Positions 1 to 8,208 of a stretch of 64,000 bases of DNA are shown here, piece by piece. The notes below the pieces were generated by a model, which was given only the letters and a program-made list of their open reading frames with translations, made no database searches and had not been told where the DNA came from. Numbering within the stretch: the stretch's first letter is position 1; every line of letters begins with the position of its first letter. Position numbers and translations under genes: made by a program. Source of the DNA: Collimonas pratensis (lineage in GTDB: Bacteria > Pseudomonadota > Gammaproteobacteria > Burkholderiales > Burkholderiaceae_D); contig NZ_CP013234.1 in assembly GCF_001584185.1 (NCBI RefSeq), positions 2,480,001-2,544,000 on the forward strand, in the 5' to 3' direction.

Positions 1-406
1 CGACGTTCAGCAGGCCGATCGGTTTCTGGTGAAAGCCCAGCTGCGCCCAGGTAAACACTTCGAACAATTCTTCCAGGGTGCCGACGCCGCCCGGCATGGC
101 GATAAAGCCATCCGACAGTTCCGCCATCATCGCCTTGCGTTCATGCATGTCCTTGACGATATGCAGCTGCGTCAAGCCCTTGTGACCCAGTTCCTTGTTC
201 AGCAGCGCTTCCGGAATCACGCCGGTGGCCTGGCCGCCCAGCCGCATCACCTCGTCGGCAATAATGCCCATCAGGCCGACATTGCCGCCGCCGTAGACCA
301 GCGCAATGCCTTGCTCGACCATGGCTTGCGCCAGGCCGCGCGCGCCTTCGGCATAAGCTGGCGTGGCGCCGGGAGAAGAGCCGCAATAGATGCAGAGAGA
401 TTTCAT
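1..406 (-). CDS. LOG family protein (TIGR00730 Rossmann fold), partial
   Basis: The reading frame begins with ATG at 404-406 on the minus strand and runs off the left edge, so the C-terminus is missing. The visible part (about 135 residues) opens with [13 protein letters not shown], has the glycine-rich stretch [10 protein letters not shown], and carries the family hallmark [10 protein letters not shown] near its end. Characterised members of this lysine-decarboxylase-like family (LOG) are nucleotide-5'-monophosphate phosphoribohydrolases that release cytokinin-type or other free bases. Family assignment is secure from the PGGxGTxxE motif. The true substrate in a bacterium of this kind is not known from sequence. 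It lies just downstream of, and co-directional with, the TetR gene. Confidence 0.9.
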   Translation of the reverse strand, partial: MKSLCIYCGSSPGATPAYAEGARGLAQAMVEQGIALVYGGGNVGLMGIIADEVMRLGGQATGVIPEALLNKELGHKGLTQLHIVKDMHERKAMMAELSDGFIAMPGGVGTLEELFEVFTWAQLGFHQKPIGLLNV

Positions 407-436
407 CGTGGTATTCAGATCGAGATAGTCAAGTAA

Positions 437-1102
437 TCAGACGTTGCTTTGCAGGTACTTGGTTTTCAGTTCTTCGAAATGCGTCAGCGTTTCACCGCGC
501 AGGTAGGGCTGCATCAGCGCCAGCACCTGGTAGCAGCCGCTCGCCAGCGCATGGTCCACCACCGGCTGTTCCGTGTACTGGCGCGGATTCAGGACGTACT
601 GGTAAGACAGCCAGTAACTGGCCACCACCACCATGTTGGACGAGAGGGCGTCGATTTCGGCCGGGCTGGCATCCAGTGCCTTGTCTTCCTGCAAGCCCTG
701 GCACAATTCGCGGACGACGGCGATCTTGTGGCCGAAGATTTCCTTGAAGTGCAGTTCCAGGGTGCGGTTGCGCGACAGCAGATCGTTGAGGTCGCGATAA
801 AAGAAACGGTAGCGCCAGATCAGCTGGAACATGTGGTGCAGATAGTGCCAGACGTCGTGCATGGTGGGGCGCTGCCCTTGCGTCATGGCCAGCATGCGGC
901 TGATTTCTTCCTCGAAGGTGACGAAGATCGAGTTGACGATATCGTCTTTGTTACGGAAATGATAATACAGATTTCCCGGCGAGATTTTCATCTCGTCGGC
1001 GATGATGGTGGTAGTGATGTTGGGTTCGCCGAACTCATTGAAGAGCCGCAGCGACAGATCCATGATTTTTTCGCGGGTGCGACGTGGCGCCTTTTGCTCC
1101 AT
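437..1102 (-). CDS. TetR/AcrR family transcriptional regulator
   Basis: This 221-residue protein has an N-terminal TetR helix-turn-helix at about residues 10-57 (RTREKIMDLSLRLFNEFG, then ITTTIIADEMKISPGNLYYHF), the usual TetR signature in which GNLYYHF marks the recognition helix end. The C-terminal 160 residues form the ligand-binding and dimer domain, with no sequence that names the ligand. The gene is read leftwards and ends 30 bases before the LOG-family gene, so the two could be co-transcribed. The upstream 270 bases to the DUF1289 gene form a divergent promoter region. Family is certain; target genes and effector are unknown. Confidence 0.9.
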   Translation of the reverse strand: MEQKAPRRTREKIMDLSLRLFNEFGEPNITTTIIADEMKISPGNLYYHFRNKDDIVNSIFVTFEEEISRMLAMTQGQRPTMHDVWHYLHHMFQLIWRYRFFYRDLNDLLSRNRTLELHFKEIFGHKIAVVRELCQGLQEDKALDASPAEIDALSSNMVVVASYWLSYQYVLNPRQYTEQPVVDHALASGCYQVLALMQPYLRGETLTHFEELKTKYLQSNV

Positions 1103-1305
1103 GACTGTTTTCTTTCTGATGTTCTGTCCGCAATGCCGTTTTTACCAGATTGATAAATTGGCTCAGCGAAGATTGTATATTGCTTCGCGCCTATCGTCGT
1201 AGATGCATTGCTGAAATGATCGTTATAGCATCTATTTTCTTCTGTGCGAACTTCGCATTGCCGGCGCCGTCGAATGCTGAAATAAGGTCGCGCTGGTGGT
1301 CGCTG

Positions 1306-1365
1306 TTATAAAATGAAGGGCCGGGCGGCGCTTGATGGCAGGCGTGCCCGGGTCTCATTTTATAA
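1306..1365. repeat. interrupted inverted repeat upstream of the DUF1289 gene
   Basis: TTATAAAATGA at 1306-1316 is matched exactly by its reverse complement TCATTTTATAA at 1355-1365. Inside these arms CCGGGC (1321-1326) can pair with GCCCGG (1346-1351). The whole forms a two-tier, about 60-base hairpin or cruciform that ends 8 bases before the DUF1289 start codon. It could be a short mobile repeat or an RNA structure acting on that gene. The function is inferred only from position. Confidence 0.6.
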
Positions 1366-1373
1366 AGGTCCGC

Positions 1374-1565
1374 ATGTCAGATTCTCCTCCGCAACGTCCC
1401 GATACGCCATGTGTAGCGGTCTGTTCGACCACCTTCGACGATGTCTGCCGCGGCTGCGGCCGGACCGTGAACGAAGTGGCGCACTGGGTTTTCATGACCG
1501 AGGAAGAAAAAACCAAGGTCTGGGAACGGATTACCGCCGAGGGTTATCCGCGCCGCCAGGGCTGA
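1374..1565 (+). CDS. DUF1289 domain small protein
   Basis: This 63-residue protein fits the DUF1289 family: a short cysteine motif near the N-terminus (PCVAVC), a second pair (CRGCGRT) and then the conserved region HWVFMTEEEKTKVWERI. The four cysteines suggest a small metal-binding (zinc-type) module, but no biochemical function is established for the family. The start ATG at 1374 is preceded by AAAGG at 1364-1368. An upstream in-frame ATG at 1332 lies inside the inverted repeat and is less likely. The gene stands alone between the TetR regulator and the aryl polyene cluster. Confidence 0.8.
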   Translation: MSDSPPQRPDTPCVAVCSTTFDDVCRGCGRTVNEVAHWVFMTEEEKTKVWERITAEGYPRRQG

Positions 1566-1954
1566 TGCGTGCGCCCGTGGCCGTCGTCGGCGGGCATCGA
1601 GGCTGCCGGAATACATCTCTGCTTGCCGCAGGTATTACGCCAGCCGCCGCGATTGTGTTGTTTTTACTTGCCATGACGATGATTATTTACGCCTATTGAT
1701 CAGTTTTATCCCATTTCTTCAGTATTGTGGTGCCCAGCTTAACTGTAACTTACTGTATATTTCGCCGCAAAAACAGGCAGGGCCATGAATAATTGCAAAC
1801 AATGGTTAAAGTTTGTGATCATGCGCAGTTAGCAATATTTCTCTGTGGCATATGGATTATAATGCCGCGCAAAATAGACAAATTGCTGTCGGTTCGGCTC
1901 CCTGGACCGTTGGCAAAAAACAAAATCGATTGAATGGTTGGCGGGGAGTGGTGG
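1566..1954. other. intergenic region ahead of the aryl polyene cluster
   Basis: This gap of 389 bases holds no credible gene. It becomes A+T-rich from about 1690 to 1930, unlike the coding DNA around it, and contains a perfect TATAAT at 1858-1863 that could be the -10 element of the cluster promoter; no good -35 element lies 16-18 bases upstream. A short inverted repeat, CAAAC at 1796-1800 and GTTTG at 1811-1815, lies between. The position makes it the natural control region for the long rightward operon. Confidence 0.5.
1858..1863 (+). promoter_or_regulatory. candidate -10 element for the aryl polyene operon
   Basis: TATAAT sits about 90 bases before the first gene of the cluster in an A+T-rich stretch. 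The -35 region is poor, so this promoter may need an activator. It is weak evidence on its own. Confidence 0.35.
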
Positions 1955-2752
1955 ATGGAACTCGGGGGAGTCAGATTTTCAATTGCGTCGCATGCTGCAT
2001 GGGCGCCTGGGCTGGATACGGCCGCCGCATGGGCGGCATGGGCTGAGCAGCCGCATGTCATCGCCGGCGAGCGCGACGCCGCGGTCGCGGCGATGCCGGC
2101 CATGCTGCGCCGGCGCGCCGGTTTCGTCGGCAAGATGGCGCTGGAAAGCGCCTATCGCTGCCTCGATGGTCGAGTTGGCGTGCCGACCGTGTTCTGCTCG
2201 CGCCACGGCGAGTGCATGCGCTCAGTCGATCTGCTGACCGATCTCGCCGATGACCAGCCTCTTTCTCCCGCTTCTTTCAGCTTGTCTGTCCACAATGCCG
2301 CCGCCGGCCTGTTTTCGATCGCGCGCCAGGACCAGGCCAGCCACGCTGCCCTGGCCGCCGGGCACGCCGGGGTCGAGCACGCAGTGATCGAAGCCTGCGG
2401 CCTGCTGGCGGATGGCGCCCCCGAAGTGCTGCTGGTGGCGTACGACGGCGTGTTGCCAGCCTTGTTTCACGAATTTGAGGATTGCCAGGAGCAGCCCTTT
2501 GCCTGGGCCTGGCTGATGCAGGCGGCGAGCGCGGAATCCAGCGATGTGATCGCGCTGTCGTGGGCCAGCCCGAACGAGGATGAGGCAAGCGCCATGCAGC
2601 AACAAGAGCCAAGCAAGAGCGCGACAGACGCAGCGCGGCAGCCGGCCGGCCTGGAGCTGCTGGCGTTTTATCTGCGCCGTCAGGCCGAGCTGCTGCGCAC
2701 AGTCGATCGCCAGCGCTGGCGCTGGCAGAGGCTGCGGGGGCAACATGCTTAA
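1955..2752 (+). CDS. beta-ketoacyl synthase chain-length factor (aryl polyene type)
   Basis: This 265-residue protein matches the short chain-length-factor family of aryl polyene clusters (ApeC-type). The diagnostic region is FSLSVHNAAAGLFSIA, where a ketosynthase would have its nucleophile-elbow cysteine; the cysteine is absent. By homology it pairs with a true ketosynthase of the cluster to set polyene length and has no condensing activity itself. The start ATG at 1955 gives MELGGVRFSI, close to the family N-terminus, with GGGGAG at 1943-1948 as ribosome site; an in-frame ATG at 1934 would add seven residues. It is the first gene of the operon and overlaps the next gene by eight bases. Confidence 0.88.
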   Translation: MELGGVRFSIASHAAWAPGLDTAAAWAAWAEQPHVIAGERDAAVAAMPAMLRRRAGFVGKMALESAYRCLDGRVGVPTVFCSRHGECMRSVDLLTDLADDQPLSPASFSLSVHNAAAGLFSIARQDQASHAALAAGHAGVEHAVIEACGLLADGAPEVLLVAYDGVLPALFHEFEDCQEQPFAWAWLMQAASAESSDVIALSWASPNEDEASAMQQQEPSKSATDAARQPAGLELLAFYLRRQAELLRTVDRQRWRWQRLRGQHA

Positions 2753-3524
2753 GCGCTTCAACCGTTATTGGCGAGTGCTGGCTACCGGCGTCAGTTTCGT
2801 GGTGTTCGCCATCGGCGGCCTGATCTTGCGTGCCCTGGTATTTCCGCTGCTGAACCTGATTATCTGGGAGCAGCAATTGCGGCGGCTGGTTGCGCGCAGG
2901 GTGATCCGCTGGGTGTTCCGCTGCTTTGTCGGTTTCATGCGCTGGCTCGGGGTGCTGGATTATGACGTCAGCGGCCTGGAGCGCCTGGAGCGGCAAGGTT
3001 TGCTGATCCTGGCCAATCATCCCACCCTGATCGATACCGTGTTCCTGATGGCTTTCGTCAAGCGCGCCGATTGCATCGTCAAGGGTCGGCTGTGGGACAA
3101 CCCGTTCACGCGCGGACCGGTCAGCGCCGCGGGCTATATCAGCAACGGCGACGGCAGCGGCCTGGTAGAGAATTGCATCACCTCGCTGCGGCGCGGCAGC
3201 AACCTGATCATTTTTCCGGAAGGTACGCGCACCGCCGGCGACGGCCAGATCAACTTGAAGCGCGGCGCCGCCAACATCGCTGTGCGCAGCATGTCGAACG
3301 TGACCCCGGTGGTGATCCGCTGCCTGCCGCCGACCCTGGGCAAGGGCGTCAAGTGGTGGCAGGTGCCTGCGGTCGCGGCGCATTTCAGCATCGAAGTAAA
3401 AGACGATATCGATGTGAGCGCGTTTTTGACCCGGGCGGGCAGCGAAGTATTGGCCGCCAGGCATTTAACTGCTTACTTGCAGGATTATTTTAGGAAAGAA
3501 AGCCAAGTCCATGCAGCAGCTTGA
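2745..3524 (+). CDS. lysophospholipid acyltransferase family protein (PlsC-like)
   Basis: The 259-residue protein has an N-terminal hydrophobic segment (about residues 10-38), the catalytic HX4D motif NHPTLID at residues 91-97 and the substrate motif FPEGTR at 157-162. These are the hallmarks of 1-acylglycerol-phosphate-type acyltransferases at the inner membrane. In aryl polyene clusters an enzyme of this type (ApeD-like position) is thought to help attach the polyene to a lipid. The ATG at 2745 overlaps the chain-length-factor stop, and the ACP gene begins inside its 3' end, so translational coupling is likely. Donor and acceptor are inferred from context. Confidence 0.88.
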   Translation: MLKRFNRYWRVLATGVSFVVFAIGGLILRALVFPLLNLIIWEQQLRRLVARRVIRWVFRCFVGFMRWLGVLDYDVSGLERLERQGLLILANHPTLIDTVFLMAFVKRADCIVKGRLWDNPFTRGPVSAAGYISNGDGSGLVENCITSLRRGSNLIIFPEGTRTAGDGQINLKRGAANIAVRSMSNVTPVVIRCLPPTLGKGVKWWQVPAVAAHFSIEVKDDIDVSAFLTRAGSEVLAARHLTAYLQDYFRKESQVHAAA

Positions 3525-3771
3525 AGAAGAAGTAAAGCAGGTCATCATCGATGTCCTGCAGTTGGAAGATATCACCGCGGCCGACATCGTCAGCGATGCG
3601 CCGTTGTTCGTCGACGGCCTCGGCCTCGATTCGATCGATGCGCTGGAACTCGGCGTGGCGATTCAAAAACGCTATGGCATCTCGCTGTCGGCAGACTCGG
3701 CCGAGACCCGTAATCACTTTGCCTCAGTGCGCTCGCTGGCCGCGATGATCGCCAGCAATAGAAAGAAATGA
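3511..3771 (+). CDS. acyl carrier protein 1
   Basis: This 86-residue protein is a four-helix acyl carrier protein with the phosphopantetheine site GLDSIDALE, Ser41 being the attachment residue. It corresponds to one of the paired carriers (ApeE/ApeF type) that hold the aryl starter and the growing polyene. The gene starts 14 bases inside the acyltransferase gene and is followed after 10 bases by a second ACP gene, a pairing typical of these clusters. Activation by the cluster's own phosphopantetheinyl transferase is likely. Confidence 0.92.
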   Translation: MQQLEEEVKQVIIDVLQLEDITAADIVSDAPLFVDGLGLDSIDALELGVAIQKRYGISLSADSAETRNHFASVRSLAAMIASNRKK

Positions 3772-3781
3772 CGGTGTAACG

Positions 3782-4051
3782 ATGTTGACCAATTCGATGA
3801 GCAAGGAAGAGATCTATCTGTGGCTGGTGAATGTGCTGCATGAAATGTTCGAGATCGACAAAGACCAGGTGACGCCGCAAGCCAACCTGTATACCGATCT
3901 GGACATCGACAGCATCGATGCCGTCGACCTGGTGGTCAAGCTCAAGCAGCTGACCGGCAAGCGCTTGCAGCCGGACGTGTTCAAGGCAGTGCGCACAGTG
4001 CAGGATGTGGTCGATGCGCTGGCGGCATTGCTGGCCGAGGATGCCGGCTAA
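3782..4051 (+). CDS. acyl carrier protein 2
   Basis: This second carrier protein of 89 residues has the site DIDSIDAVDL, with Ser44 as the phosphopantetheine serine. It is only distantly similar to the preceding ACP, which supports distinct roles, for example starter loading versus extension. The ATG at 3782 directly follows the first ACP gene; a second in-frame ATG at 3797 (MSKEEIYLW) is possible. The stop overlaps the possible earlier start of the next gene. Confidence 0.92.
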   Translation: MLTNSMSKEEIYLWLVNVLHEMFEIDKDQVTPQANLYTDLDIDSIDAVDLVVKLKQLTGKRLQPDVFKAVRTVQDVVDALAALLAEDAG

Positions 4052-4064
4052 GGCGGGGGATATC

Positions 4065-4670
4065 GTGCAGAATTTCTGGCGCCTGGCGCCGACCGCCGTC
4101 AGCGTGCTGCTTACCTTGCTCTATCCGCTTGCAATCTGGCTCGGACACGGCCGTGTCGAGCCGCGCTTGCTGGCCTTGCTGCTGGTGCTGGCGGCCGCAA
4201 CGCGGCTGCCGACGCTTAAGCTCAAGCGCGCCAGCCGCTGGTGGCTGGCTGCCGCCTTGCTGCTGGCGGCAGCAGCGATCTGGAACAATGCCTTGCTGCC
4301 CTTGAAGCTATACCCGGTGCTGGTCAATCTTGGCATGCTGGCGCTGTTTGGCTACAGTTTGTACGCACCGCCTTCGATTATTGAGCGCATGGCGCGTCTG
4401 AGCGATCCCGCCTTGCCTGACTATGCGATTGCCTACACCCGGCGCGTGACTCAGGTATGGTGCGGTTTTTTCGTCATCAACGGCGCGCTGGCGCTGGTCA
4501 CCGCGCTATGGGCCTCGGCCGCGCTATGGTCTTTGTACAACGGCGTGGTGGCTTATGTACTGATGGGCTGCCTGTTCGCCGGCGAATATCTGGTGCGCAT
4601 GCTGGTCAAGCGCCGCCATGCCCGGCTTGCTTTGCAAGCGCTTGTGCAGCAGGGCGGCCAGCATGTCTGA
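4065..4670 (+). CDS. COG4648-type integral membrane protein
   Basis: A protein of about 201 residues, hydrophobic nearly throughout, with five or six likely membrane segments (for example LLALLLVLAAATRLP, AAALLLAAAAIW, FFVINGALALVTALWA and VVAYVLMGCLFAGEYLVRML). It matches the COG4648 membrane family regularly found after the ACP genes in aryl polyene clusters (ApeG-like position). No enzymatic motif is visible and the function is unknown; a role in organising the pathway at the membrane or in translocation is a guess. GTG at 4065 has a strong ribosome site (AGGCGGGGG, 4051-4059); ATG at 4041 is the alternative. Confidence 0.75.
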   Translation: MQNFWRLAPTAVSVLLTLLYPLAIWLGHGRVEPRLLALLLVLAAATRLPTLKLKRASRWWLAAALLLAAAAIWNNALLPLKLYPVLVNLGMLALFGYSLYAPPSIIERMARLSDPALPDYAIAYTRRVTQVWCGFFVINGALALVTALWASAALWSLYNGVVAYVLMGCLFAGEYLVRMLVKRRHARLALQALVQQGGQHV

Positions 4671-6438
4671 TCCGCGCAATCTGTTGACGCTGCTGAGCGA
4701 AGCCTCAGCTCATGTACAGCCGTTCGCCTGGCGCGATAGCCGGGCGCTGAGCTGGGATTATTTTCTGGCGCAAACGTCGGCCTGGCGCCAGCTGCTGGGG
4801 CGCCATCCTGGCAGCCGCTTCGCCCTCTACTGCAGCGACAGCGCGGAGTTTGCCTGCATCCTGTTCGGCGCCTGGCAGGCCGGCAAGACAGTCTATCTGC
4901 CAGGCGATGTGCTGCCTGCCACTTGTGCCAACCTGAGCGCATTGGTGGATGGCTATCTCGGCGAATTCCCGCCGCACCACGCTCCATTGGCGCTCCCGGC
5001 CGCAAGCGAATGCGAAGCGCCTTTGATGCATGATTTCAAGGCGCTGTCGCCGGATTTTCCCGGATTGGTGATCTTCACCTCCGGCAGTACCGGCGAACCG
5101 CAGGCGGTGCCGAAATACCTGTCGCAGCTGGCTACTGAAGTCGCCACCCTGGAACAGCTGTTCGGTGAGCGCGTTGGCGATGCCGACATCTTCGCCACCG
5201 TCTCGCACCAGCATATCTACGGTTTGTTGTTCAAGGTGCTGTGGCCGTTGAGCCAGCGGCGCGCGATCCATGCGCGGCAAGTCAACTTCCTCGAACAACT
5301 GCAATCTGGCGGCCGGCCGTTCATCCTGATTTCCAGTCCGGCCCATCTGAAGCGGCTGCCGGCCGAACTGGCTGCCGCTCAGGATTCGTCGCCGCTGGCC
5401 GCAATCCGCACCATCTTTTCCTCCGGCGGCCCGTTGCCGCAGGAGGTTGCCCTGGAAGCCGGGTCTCTGCTGGGATCTATCCCTGTCGAGGTGTACGGCA
5501 GTTCAGAAACCGGCGGCGTCGCCTGGCGTCAGCGCCGTGGTGATGACAGCGATGACGACAGCTGGCGGGTGATGCCGGCGATTGCCTGGCGCGTGGCGGC
5601 CGGCCAGGAGCTGCTGGAGATCCGTTCGCCGCATCTGCCGGACGCTGAATGGCATGCAATGGCCGACCAGGTGCAGGCGTTTGACACCCATCGTTTCCGC
5701 CTGCAGGGCCGCGTCGACCGCATCGTGAAAGTGGAGGAAAAGCGCATCTCGCTGGACGCGCTGGAACGCCAGCTCAAGGCACAGGCGGCGGTGGCCGACG
5801 CCAAGGTCTTGCTGCTGGATCAATCGGCAGCGCAGCCGCGGCAACGGATTGCCGCCTTTGTGGTGCTGTCCGCGGGCGGCCGCCGGATCCTCGCGGCACA
5901 TGGCAAGCTGGCCTTGAACCGCCAGTTGCGCGACAGCATGGCGCACGCGGTCGAGCCGGTAGCGTTGCCGCGCAGCTGGCGTTACCTGGATGCCTTGCCA
6001 CTCAATGCGCAGGGTAAAACTACACGCGCCGATTTGCTGGCGCTGTTGGAACCGCAAGAGCAGGCTGCCGCCGCCATACGGCCCACAATGCCGATCAGGC
6101 GCGTGCTGGAGCAAGATGCGCAGCGCGTCTTGCTGGAACTGGCGGTGCCGCCCGATCTGCTGTACTTCGACGGCCATTTCGCCGAGGCGGCGATCCTGCC
6201 CGGCGTGGTGCAAGTCGATTGGGCTGTCAGCTACGGCCGTGAATATTTCCCGCTGGCGCCGCAATTCCTGAGCATGCATGCGCTGAAATTCCAGCGCGTG
6301 ATCACGCCCGGCATGGTGGTGCAGTTGGAGCTGCTGCACGACCTGCAAAAAAGCAGCCTGTCATTCCGCATGTTCTCTGCCGCCGGCCAGCACGCCGGCG
6401 GCCGTATCGCTTTTGGAGGCGCCCATGGGCCGCATTGA
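4663..6438 (+). CDS. AMP-dependent acyl ligase fused to a hotdog dehydratase
   Basis: This 591-residue protein has two parts. Residues 1 to about 470 are an adenylate-forming ligase: core motif FTSGSTGEPQAVPK at about 138-151, then YGSSETGG and, near the end of the domain, GRVDRIVKVEEKRISL and GKTTRADL with the C-terminal lysine. Residues from about 476 form a FabA/FabZ-like domain with YFDGHFAEAAILPGV, His505 being the likely catalytic histidine. The ligase would activate the aryl acid from the ammonia lyase and load it on an ACP; the dehydratase would help form the conjugated double bonds. In several described clusters these are separate genes (ApeH and ApeI), so this is a fusion. ATG at 4663 overlaps the previous stop. 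Confidence 0.87.
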   Translation: MSDPRNLLTLLSEASAHVQPFAWRDSRALSWDYFLAQTSAWRQLLGRHPGSRFALYCSDSAEFACILFGAWQAGKTVYLPGDVLPATCANLSALVDGYLGEFPPHHAPLALPAASECEAPLMHDFKALSPDFPGLVIFTSGSTGEPQAVPKYLSQLATEVATLEQLFGERVGDADIFATVSHQHIYGLLFKVLWPLSQRRAIHARQVNFLEQLQSGGRPFILISSPAHLKRLPAELAAAQDSSPLAAIRTIFSSGGPLPQEVALEAGSLLGSIPVEVYGSSETGGVAWRQRRGDDSDDDSWRVMPAIAWRVAAGQELLEIRSPHLPDAEWHAMADQVQAFDTHRFRLQGRVDRIVKVEEKRISLDALERQLKAQAAVADAKVLLLDQSAAQPRQRIAAFVVLSAGGRRILAAHGKLALNRQLRDSMAHAVEPVALPRSWRYLDALPLNAQGKTTRADLLALLEPQEQAAAAIRPTMPIRRVLEQDAQRVLLELAVPPDLLYFDGHFAEAAILPGVVQVDWAVSYGREYFPLAPQFLSMHALKFQRVITPGMVVQLELLHDLQKSSLSFRMFSAAGQHAGGRIAFGGAHGPH

Positions 6439-7243
6439 ATCCGGCGCCGTTTCCGCCACCATTTTCGACACCGTTTCCAGCCCGGACCGCTTCACGCCCT
6501 GCGCCGTGATCCCGGTGTATAACCACGAACATGCCATCGGCGCAGTGGTGGCGGCAGTACTGGCGCGCGACCTCCCTTGCGTGCTGGTGGATGACGCCAG
6601 TTCACCAGCTTGCGCGGCGGTGCTGGATGCGCTGGCCGAAGCCGATCCGCAACGCATCACTTTGCTGCGCCATGCCGTCAACCGCGGCAAGGGCGGGGCG
6701 GTATTGACCGGTGTCCGGCATGCGGCGGCGGTTGGCTTCAGCCATGCGCTGCAAATCGACGCCGACGGCCAGCACTGTACCGACGATATCCCGCGTTTCC
6801 TGCAGCATGCCGCTGCTGCGCCGCATAGCCTGATCGCCGGCTGTCCGCAATACGACGACAGCGTACCCACCGTGCGCTTGTATGCTCGCTACCTGACCCA
6901 TGTCTGGGTCTGGATCAATACCCTGTCGCTGGATATCAAGGATTCGATGTGCGGCTTCCGCGTCTATCCCTTGCCATCGCTGATCCGGCTGGCGCAGCGC
7001 AAGCAGCTGGGCGAACGCATGAACTTCGACATTGAAGTGCTGGTGCGTCTGTACTGGGACGGCGTCGCCATCGTCAACCTGCCGACCCGGGTTGCCTATC
7101 CGCTGGACGGCGTCTCGCATTTCCGCGCCGGCCTCGACAACCTCCTGATTTCGCGTCTGCATGCGACGCTGTTCTTCGGCATGCTATGGCGCGCGCCACG
7201 GCTGCTGGCGCGGCGTCTGCTGCCAAGGCGAGGTGCCGCATGA
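6425..7243 (+). CDS. family 2 glycosyltransferase
   Basis: The 272-residue protein has a GT-A fold typical of GT2 enzymes: CAVIPVYNHEHAI at the start, VLVDDAS, NRGKGGAVLTG and the metal-binding region IDADGQH. It resembles dolichol-phosphate-mannose-synthase-like transferases found in aryl polyene clusters. The acceptor is probably the polyene or its lipid carrier, but neither donor nor acceptor can be read from sequence. GGAGG at 6415-6419 is a strong ribosome site for ATG 6425, which lies inside the end of the ligase gene. Confidence 0.88.
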   Translation: MGRIESGAVSATIFDTVSSPDRFTPCAVIPVYNHEHAIGAVVAAVLARDLPCVLVDDASSPACAAVLDALAEADPQRITLLRHAVNRGKGGAVLTGVRHAAAVGFSHALQIDADGQHCTDDIPRFLQHAAAAPHSLIAGCPQYDDSVPTVRLYARYLTHVWVWINTLSLDIKDSMCGFRVYPLPSLIRLAQRKQLGERMNFDIEVLVRLYWDGVAIVNLPTRVAYPLDGVSHFRAGLDNLLISRLHATLFFGMLWRAPRLLARRLLPRRGAA

Positions 7244-8208
7244 GCGTGAGACCAGCGCAGCCGCACTGGGCGCAGATCAATGAAGCCAGCTTCGTCGGCG
7301 GCATGCGCCTGCTGTTCTGGATTTACCGCATCGCCGGACGCTGGCCTTTCCGCATCGCCTTGTATCCGGTGCTGGGCTGGTATCTGCTGAGCAAGCCGGC
7401 GGCGCGGCAAGCCTCCATAGCTTATCTACAGCGTTTGTCCGCTTTCGATCCGGCGGTGGCCAGGATCAACCGCATCCGGCCGGGATTGCGCGGCGTGTTC
7501 CAGCATTTCGCTTCCTTTGCTGAAAACATCCTCGACAAGATGCTGCTGTGGGGCGGCCTGTTCAAGACTGCCGAGGTGGTCTCATTCGGACGCGAGCAGA
7601 TGCTGGAGAACATACAGGCGCAACGCGGCGGCCTGCTGATCTGCGCCCATCTGGGCAATCTGGAACTGTGCCGGGTGCTGTCGCGGCAGCGGCAGGCCCT
7701 GCGGATCACGGTGCTGGTGCACACCAAGCATGCGCAGGCCTTCAACCGCCTGTTGGCAAAACTCGATCCGGACAGCCAGCTGAACCTGATGCAAGTGAGC
7801 GAGATGACACCTGCCACGGCGATGATCCTGGCGGAAAAGGTAGGCCGCGGCGAGTTCGTCGCCATCGCCGGCGACCGCATTCCGGTGTCGGCCGCGCCGC
7901 GCGTGGCGCGCGCTTCCTTCCTGGGTGAAAGCGCCGCGTTTCCGGTCGGCCCGTATGTGCTGGCGAGTCTGCTGCAATGCCCGGTCTACCTGTTGTTTTC
8001 GATGACCAAGAACGGCCATTCCGAATGCCATTTCGAACTGTTCCGCGAGGCGATCCGGCTGCCGCGCAAGGAGCGCGACCAGGTGCTGGATGAACTGGCG
8101 GCTGCGTATGCGGCCAGGCTGGAGCACTTTTGCTTGAGGGCGCCGCTGCAATGGTTCAATTTCTACGACTTCTGGCAATTATCTGGATACCAAGATGCTT
8201 CTCGCTGA
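7240..8208 (+). CDS. LpxL/LPLAT-like lipid acyltransferase
   Basis: This 322-residue protein is similar to the LpxL/HtrB branch of acyltransferases: a hydrophobic N-terminal segment (residues about 20-50, including FRIALYPVLGWYLL) and the HX4E motif in CAHLGNLELCR. The family acylates lipid A or other glycolipids at the inner membrane. In this cluster it may add an acyl chain during assembly of the lipid anchor. The ATG at 7240 overlaps the glycosyltransferase stop in an ATGA arrangement, and the ammonia lyase gene starts inside its 3' end. Confidence 0.85.
   Translation: MSVRPAQPHWAQINEASFVGGMRLLFWIYRIAGRWPFRIALYPVLGWYLLSKPAARQASIAYLQRLSAFDPAVARINRIRPGLRGVFQHFASFAENILDKMLLWGGLFKTAEVVSFGREQMLENIQAQRGGLLICAHLGNLELCRVLSRQRQALRITVLVHTKHAQAFNRLLAKLDPDSQLNLMQVSEMTPATAMILAEKVGRGEFVAIAGDRIPVSAAPRVARASFLGESAAFPVGPYVLASLLQCPVYLLFSMTKNGHSECHFELFREAIRLPRKERDQVLDELAAAYAARLEHFCLRAPLQWFNFYDFWQLSGYQDASR

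Noticed and set aside
1313..1699. A 128-residue frame overlapping the DUF1289 gene
   Set aside because: The DUF1289 frame is supported by conserved cysteines; this one is not.
2277..3464. A 395-residue frame antisense to the chain-length factor and acyltransferase
   Set aside because: It spans two real genes on the other strand and has no domain features.
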